A stretch of 7,421 nt of DNA from positions 1 to 7,421 of the forward strand of contig JAPLUP010000565.1 of assembly GCA_026397575.1 (NCBI GenBank), given 5' to 3'. Shown here one piece after another: positions 6,203 to 7,421 of the stretch. Position numbers and translations under genes: made by a program. This stretch comes from Candidatus Zixiibacteriota bacterium. Its GTDB lineage: Bacteria > Zixibacteria > MSB-5A5 > CAIYYT01. The notes beneath the pieces were generated by a model. The model worked only from the letters and a program-made list of their open reading frames with translations, searched no databases and was not told the origin of the DNA. Each line of letters begins with the position of its first letter. Positions within the stretch are counted from its first letter, which is position 1.

Positions 6203-7393
6203 TTACATCATTTCAATCGCTAATGCCACGGCATGACCACCGCCGAGGCAGAGCGTGGCCAGGCCAGTTTTTTTGCCGCGATCTCTCAACGCATAAATCA
6301 ACGTGGTGAGGATTCGCGCTCCTGAAGCGCCGATCGGGTGACCCAGCGCTACCGAGCCACCGTTTACATTGACACGAGTCCAGTCCCAGCCGAGCCCTTT
6401 GCCATCAGCCAATGCCTGCACACTGAACGCTTCGTTGGCTTCGATCAAGTCGAAGTGTTCAATGCTGACACCCATCTTCTTCATGAGTTTCTGCACAGCG
6501 AAAATCGGCGCAAAGAAAAGCTCCTCCGGCGGTGTTCCGGCTGTGGTGTAGGCAACAACACGCGCCATCGGTTTCAGACCGTTAGCTTCGGCATAGGCAA
6601 GTGAGCTGACCACCAATGCAGCGGCGCCATCGTTGATGCCGGGCGCGTTACCTGCGGTAACCGTGCCTTCTTTTTCAAATGCCGGTTTGAGCCTGGCAAG
6701 TAGCTCGACAGAGATATCCTTGCGGGGTGATTCGTCGGTGTTGTAAACGATCGGATCCCCCTTTCGTTGTGGAATCAGAACGTCGAAAATCTCCTGCTTG
6801 AACTTGCCCTGCTCCATTGCTGCAACGGCTTTTCTATGGGAATTATAGGCGTACTCGTCTTGCTCCTCGCGAGAGACACCGGCTTTTTTTCCCGTATATT
6901 CGGCAGCGCTGCCCATGTGCCAGTTTTTGAAGGCGCACCAGAGACCGTCTTTGATCATCATATCTTCGACTATCTGGTTACCAAGGCGCATACCAGCGCG
7001 AGCGGTCGGAAGAATGTACGGGACATTGGTCATGGACTCCATGCCGCCGGCAACAAAGAGATCGCCGTCACCGGCTTTGATTGCCTGTGCAGATAGCATG
7101 ACAGCTTTCAAACCGGAACCGCAGACTTTGTTGATTGTCATCACGGCGACTTCCGCTGGTAGACCGCCGTTCAGAGCTGCCTGACGAGCGGGTGCCTGCC
7201 CGGCGCCACCCTGTATTACATGCCCCATAATGCATTCGTTGACATCCCGGGGATCGATACCGGCGCGCTTGACTGCTTCCTTAATCGCCAATGCGCCCAA
7301 CTGCGTGCCGGAAAAACCGGCCAGCGCTCCCTGAAACTTACCATGCGCCGTGCGGCAAGCTGAGAGAATTACTGCTTCGGATTGATTACTAAT
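6203..7393 (-). CDS. atoB: acetyl-CoA C-acetyltransferase (thiolase), start uncertain
   Basis: This thiolase condenses two acetyl-CoA to acetoacetyl-CoA, or the reverse. Counting from the ATT at 7393 it has 396 residues, the usual length. The acyl-accepting cysteine is C91 in [12 protein letters not shown], the catalytic histidine H352 in [15 protein letters not shown], and the second cysteine C382 in CLGGGHA. NEAF (about 320-323) and [14 protein letters not shown] are also intact. The conserved N-terminus [16 protein letters not shown] is encoded at about 7334-7381, so the true protein starts before it. No in-frame ATG, GTG or TTG occurs between there and the window edge. A perfect AAGGAG at 7405-7410 points to ATC (7394-7396) or ATT (7391-7393) as start. 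The first ordinary candidate, TTG at 7300, would remove conserved N-terminal residues. Specificity for acetoacetyl-CoA rather than longer substrates is inferred from the adjacent hbd. Confidence 0.92.
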   Translation of the reverse strand: MSNQSEAVILSACRTAHGKFQGALAGFSGTQLGALAIKEAVKRAGIDPRDVNECIMGHVIQGGAGQAPARQAALNGGLPAEVAVMTINKVCGSGLKAVMLSAQAIKAGDGDLFVAGGMESMTNVPYILPTARAGMRLGNQIVEDMMIKDGLWCAFKNWHMGSAAEYTGKKAGVSREEQDEYAYNSHRKAVAAMEQGKFKQEIFDVLIPQRKGDPIVYNTDESPRKDISVELLARLKPAFEKEGTVTAGNAPGINDGAAALVVSSLAYAEANGLKPMARVVAYTTAGTPPEELFFAPIFAVQKLMKKMGVSIEHFDLIEANEAFSVQALADGKGLGWDWTRVNVNGGSVALGHPIGASGARILTTLIYALRDRGKKTGLATLCLGGGHAVALAIEMM

Positions 7394-7404
7394 GATATGT
7401 ACAA

Positions 7405-7410
7405 CTCCTT
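7405..7410 (-). promoter_or_regulatory. ribosome binding site of the thiolase gene
   Basis: AAGGAG on the minus strand lies 8 nt before an in-frame ATC and 11 nt before an in-frame ATT. It is the only good Shine-Dalgarno site near the N-terminus predicted from homology, so it indicates initiation around 7391-7396 rather than at the TTG at 7300. Confidence 0.6.
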
Positions 7411-7421
7411 GTTTAGAAATA

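Noticed and set aside
5632..6309. Plus-strand open frame of 225 codons opposite hbd and the thiolase end
   Set aside because: It lies antisense to a gene with complete catalytic motifs, spans its upstream border and has no recognisable family features; it is a shadow frame.
6203..7300. Thiolase starting at the TTG at 7300 (365 residues)
   Set aside because: This would remove the conserved N-terminal strand [16 protein letters not shown], and no ribosome binding site precedes that TTG.

Overview
The window is bacterial chromosomal DNA of moderate G+C content. All confident genes lie on the minus strand, so the biological reading order runs from high to low coordinates. The enzymes have ordinary bacterial lengths and Shine-Dalgarno spacing. 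Short dispersed repeats headed by GTAG lie between genes. Together these fit an uncultured environmental lineage, possibly of the Zixibacteria or wider FCB type; that assignment is a weak inference from repeat style and gene order. No phage, plasmid, CRISPR or RNA gene is visible.

Layout from high to low coordinates. (1) About 7393-6203 is an acetyl-CoA acetyltransferase (thiolase), and 6176-5325 is a 3-hydroxybutyryl-CoA dehydrogenase 26 bp downstream; a strong hairpin at 5273-5298 ends this unit. (2) 5162-4011 and 4011-2860 are two acyl-CoA dehydrogenases of 383 residues each, joined by a one-base stop/start overlap. A branched-chain amino acid aminotransferase (2841-1924) follows after 18 bp. 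(3) 1923-1445 is a gene-free stretch. It holds an inverted pair of GTAG-headed palindromic repeats, the deleted remains of a ribose-5-phosphate isomerase B gene, and a third repeat that supplies the remnant's stop codon. (4) 1444-656 encodes a membrane-anchored protein of unknown function and 573-232 a 113-residue protein of unknown function. (5) At the left edge a plus-strand reading frame of unknown function converges on the last gene.

The thiolase and dehydrogenase catalyse neighbouring steps of four-carbon acyl-CoA metabolism (acetyl-CoA, acetoacetyl-CoA, 3-hydroxybutyryl-CoA). The two FAD-dependent acyl-CoA dehydrogenases act on the saturated/2-enoyl-CoA pair. Co-transcription with a branched-chain aminotransferase suggests a short-chain or branched-chain acyl-CoA pathway, such as valine, leucine or isoleucine breakdown. 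The enoyl-CoA hydratase and electron transfer flavoprotein needed to complete it are not in the window.

The least routine observations are the apparent lack of an ATG, GTG or TTG start at the expected thiolase N-terminus despite a well-placed Shine-Dalgarno site, the internally deleted rpiB remnant bordered by repeats, and the REPIN-like inverted repeat pair. I found no convincing evidence of a wholly new multi-gene system.
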